Position numbers and translations under genes: made by a program. Below are positions 5,425 to 6,748 of a stretch of DNA of 6,748 bases, piece after piece. The notes under the pieces were generated by a model. It ran no database searches and was not told the DNA's origin. It was given only the letters and a program-made list of their open reading frames with translations. The stretch spans positions 1 through 6,748 of the forward strand of contig CAMNVW010000075.1 in the NCBI GenBank assembly GCA_946563605.1, in the 5' to 3' direction. The stretch's first letter is position 1; each line of letters begins with the position of its first letter. Source of the DNA: an uncultured Clostridia bacterium. GTDB lineage: Bacteria; Bacillota; Clostridia; Oscillospirales; Ruminococcaceae.

Positions 5425-5465
5425 AACACCAAGCCGGTTGCAGCACAAAAAACAAAAGTGCGACC
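5421..5465. repeat. Direct repeat, copy 2
   Basis: This 45-bp copy starts 85 bp after copy 1. With its left flank it is bounded by a perfect 8-bp inverted repeat, GGTCGCAC (5417-5424) and GTGCGACC (5458-5465). GTGCGACC occurs at the end of both copies, so either one can pair with the single GGTCGCAC, giving competing folds. Confidence 0.93.
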
Positions 5466-5506
5466 TAAAGCTGGATAAATAAAACGCTGAAAAATAGATA
5501 ATAAAA

Positions 5507-5535
5507 TTGACATTTTGATAAATTTGCAATATAAT
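5507..5535 (+). promoter_or_regulatory. Perfect-consensus sigma-A promoter of secD
   Basis: TTGACA (5507-5512), a 17-bp spacer and TATAAT (5530-5535): every position matches consensus, with an A/T-rich stretch upstream (about 5491-5506) that could act as an UP element. The start near 5542 gives a leader of about 70 nt ending in GGAGGA (5599-5604). Confidence 0.9.
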
Positions 5536-5610
5536 ATGCGTTATGAATGCCATAAAACGGCAAAAATAATCTGAGAAGATTTTTCAGAAACAGAAATTGG
5601 AGGATTGCAG

Positions 5611-6748
5611 ATGAAAAGAGTTGGCAAGCCAGTGTTTTTCGTCGTTGTGGCGATTCTGGCCCTCTTAATTTATGCAGCATTTTTTGGCGTCAGCACAACG
5701 TATGGCGATATTGAACGCACCCATATCAAGGGCGCGCAGGATATTCGCTGGGGTATCGACATCCGCGGTGGTGTGGATGTTACCTTCAGCCCGCCGGACG
5801 GTGTGGACGCAACAGACAATGAACTGGAAGCGGCAGAATCTGTTATCAAAACAAGACTGCTCAACCAGAACATCACCGACAGCGAGGTTTATACCGACAA
5901 GGACAACGACAGAATCATTGTCCGTTTCCCATGGAAATCGGACGAGCAGGACTTCAATCCTGAAAAGGCGATTGAAGAGCTGGGCAAAACAGCACAGCTG
6001 GCATTCTATAAGGATCTGCCGATTGATGCTGTGACCGGACTGCTTGCAGCCGACCCTGGCGAACCTGTTTTGACCGGCGCCGATGTGGAAAAGGCAGAAT
6101 TTGGTATGCAGACCGACCCGACAACAGGCGTTTCCGCGCCGGTGGTTTCGCTTACTCTGAAAGAATCCGCACAGGAAGTTTGGGAGCAGGCAACACAGGA
6201 ACAGGTCGGCAAACAAATTTCCATCTTTATGGATGACGAAGTCATCAGCGCGCCGGTGGTACAGAGTGTTATCAGCGACGGTCAGTGTGTCATCAGCGGC
6301 AACTTTACCTCTGAGAGCGCTGTTCAGCTGGCAAATCAGATCAACGGCGGTGCGCTTCCGTTTGAACTGATCACCAAGAATTACAACGCGATCTCCCCAA
6401 CACTGGGTATGGGTGCAAAGGATGCTATGGTAAAAGCAGGAGCAGCTGCATTTATCCTGATCGCGCTGTTCATGATTTTGTATTATCGTCTGCCTGGCTT
6501 TGTTGCGACCATCGCACTGACCGGTCAGCTGGCAGGTACAATTGCGGCAATCACCGGCTTCTTTACCATCTTCCCATCCTTTACCCTGACCGTTCCTGGT
6601 ATCGCAGGTATTATTCTGGGTCTTGGCTTCGGCGTTGACGCAAACATCATCTCCGCAGAGCGTATCCGCGAGGAGATCCGCAACGGAAAAGGTGTTGACA
6701 GCGCAATCCAGTCCGGCTTCAAGAACGCTTTCTCTGCGATCTTCGACA
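5611..6748 (+). CDS. secD: Protein translocase subunit SecD (3' end beyond window)
   Basis: The visible 379 residues are the N-terminal and central part of SecD. With SecF, SecD uses the proton gradient to help pull proteins through the SecYEG channel at the outer face of the membrane. After a first membrane segment (about 8-26) comes the D1 motif WGIDIRGG (47-54). A large extracytoplasmic P1-type region (about 30-260) follows, with the usual ISIFMDDEVISAPVV block (203-217). Membrane helices lie near 272-291, 298-318 and 326-345, the last holding VPGIAGIILGLGFGVDAN (328-345), then ERIREE (350-355). These are family hallmarks. GGAGGA lies 6 nt before the ATG. The reading frame runs off the right edge, so I cannot tell whether it is a separate secD or a fused secDF. 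No yajC precedes it, and it has its own very strong promoter. Confidence 0.95.
   Translation, partial: MKRVGKPVFFVVVAILALLIYAAFFGVSTTYGDIERTHIKGAQDIRWGIDIRGGVDVTFSPPDGVDATDNELEAAESVIKTRLLNQNITDSEVYTDKDNDRIIVRFPWKSDEQDFNPEKAIEELGKTAQLAFYKDLPIDAVTGLLAADPGEPVLTGADVEKAEFGMQTDPTTGVSAPVVSLTLKESAQEVWEQATQEQVGKQISIFMDDEVISAPVVQSVISDGQCVISGNFTSESAVQLANQINGGALPFELITKNYNAISPTLGMGAKDAMVKAGAAAFILIALFMILYYRLPGFVATIALTGQLAGTIAAITGFFTIFPSFTLTVPGIAGIILGLGFGVDANIISAERIREEIRNGKGVDSAIQSGFKNAFSAIFD

Larger units (their letters stand above)
5268..5610. other. Intergenic region with repeats and secD promoter
   Basis: No gene is evident in these 343 bp. The left half (about 5292-5465) is packed with direct and inverted repeats, listed separately. 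The right half is AT-rich and holds the secD promoter and leader. After the GH63 stop there is only a small AAT-CG-CTTCGGAAG-ATT hairpin (5268-5284) with no T-run, so the GH63 transcript lacks an obvious plus-strand terminator. In the secD leader, CTGAGAA (5571-5577) can pair with TTTTCAG (about 5581-5587) in a weak hairpin. Confidence 0.6.

Noticed and set aside
5336..5465. CRISPR array
   Set aside because: There are only two copies, the repeat is longer than usual, the 41-bp gap is itself palindromic rather than a unique spacer, and no cas gene is present.

Overview
The window looks like chromosomal DNA from a low-to-mid GC Firmicute, most likely class Clostridia. This is an inference from three things: strong GGAGG-type ribosome-binding sites, consensus sigma-A promoters, and PurB and SecD sequences that read as clostridial. 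It appears to be a core-genome stretch. I see no phage, insertion sequence, CRISPR, tRNA or rRNA.

Layout, left to right. Positions 1-330 are non-coding and hold a run of perfect inverted repeats. Positions 331-882 (+) encode a small PAP2-family membrane phosphatase. It ends inside a 19-bp hairpin that also lies just downstream of a convergent 60-codon gene (949-1131, -). That gene encodes an FeoB-associated cysteine-rich membrane protein, has its own sigma-A promoter and carries a TTAG-N6-CTAA dyad in its leader. A divergent promoter and a roughly 120-nt leader precede purB (1478-2911, +), adenylosuccinate lyase, which is closed by a textbook terminator. Next, with its own likely promoter, comes a 741-aa GH63/YgjK-type glycoside hydrolase without a signal peptide (3042-5267, +). 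A 343-bp intergenic region follows, with a duplicated 44/45-bp repeat and nested palindromes. The window ends inside secD (5611 to the edge, +), which has a perfect consensus promoter.

The genes do not form one pathway or one operon. Each appears to be its own transcription unit: lipid-phosphate metabolism, ferrous-iron uptake accessory, purine synthesis, alpha-glucoside breakdown and protein export. The most unusual material lies between genes. It comprises two palindrome-rich intergenic regions, the terminator shared by converging genes and overlapping a coding end, and the putative metal-responsive control of the small cysteine-rich protein. I found no clear evidence for a wholly new multi-gene system.
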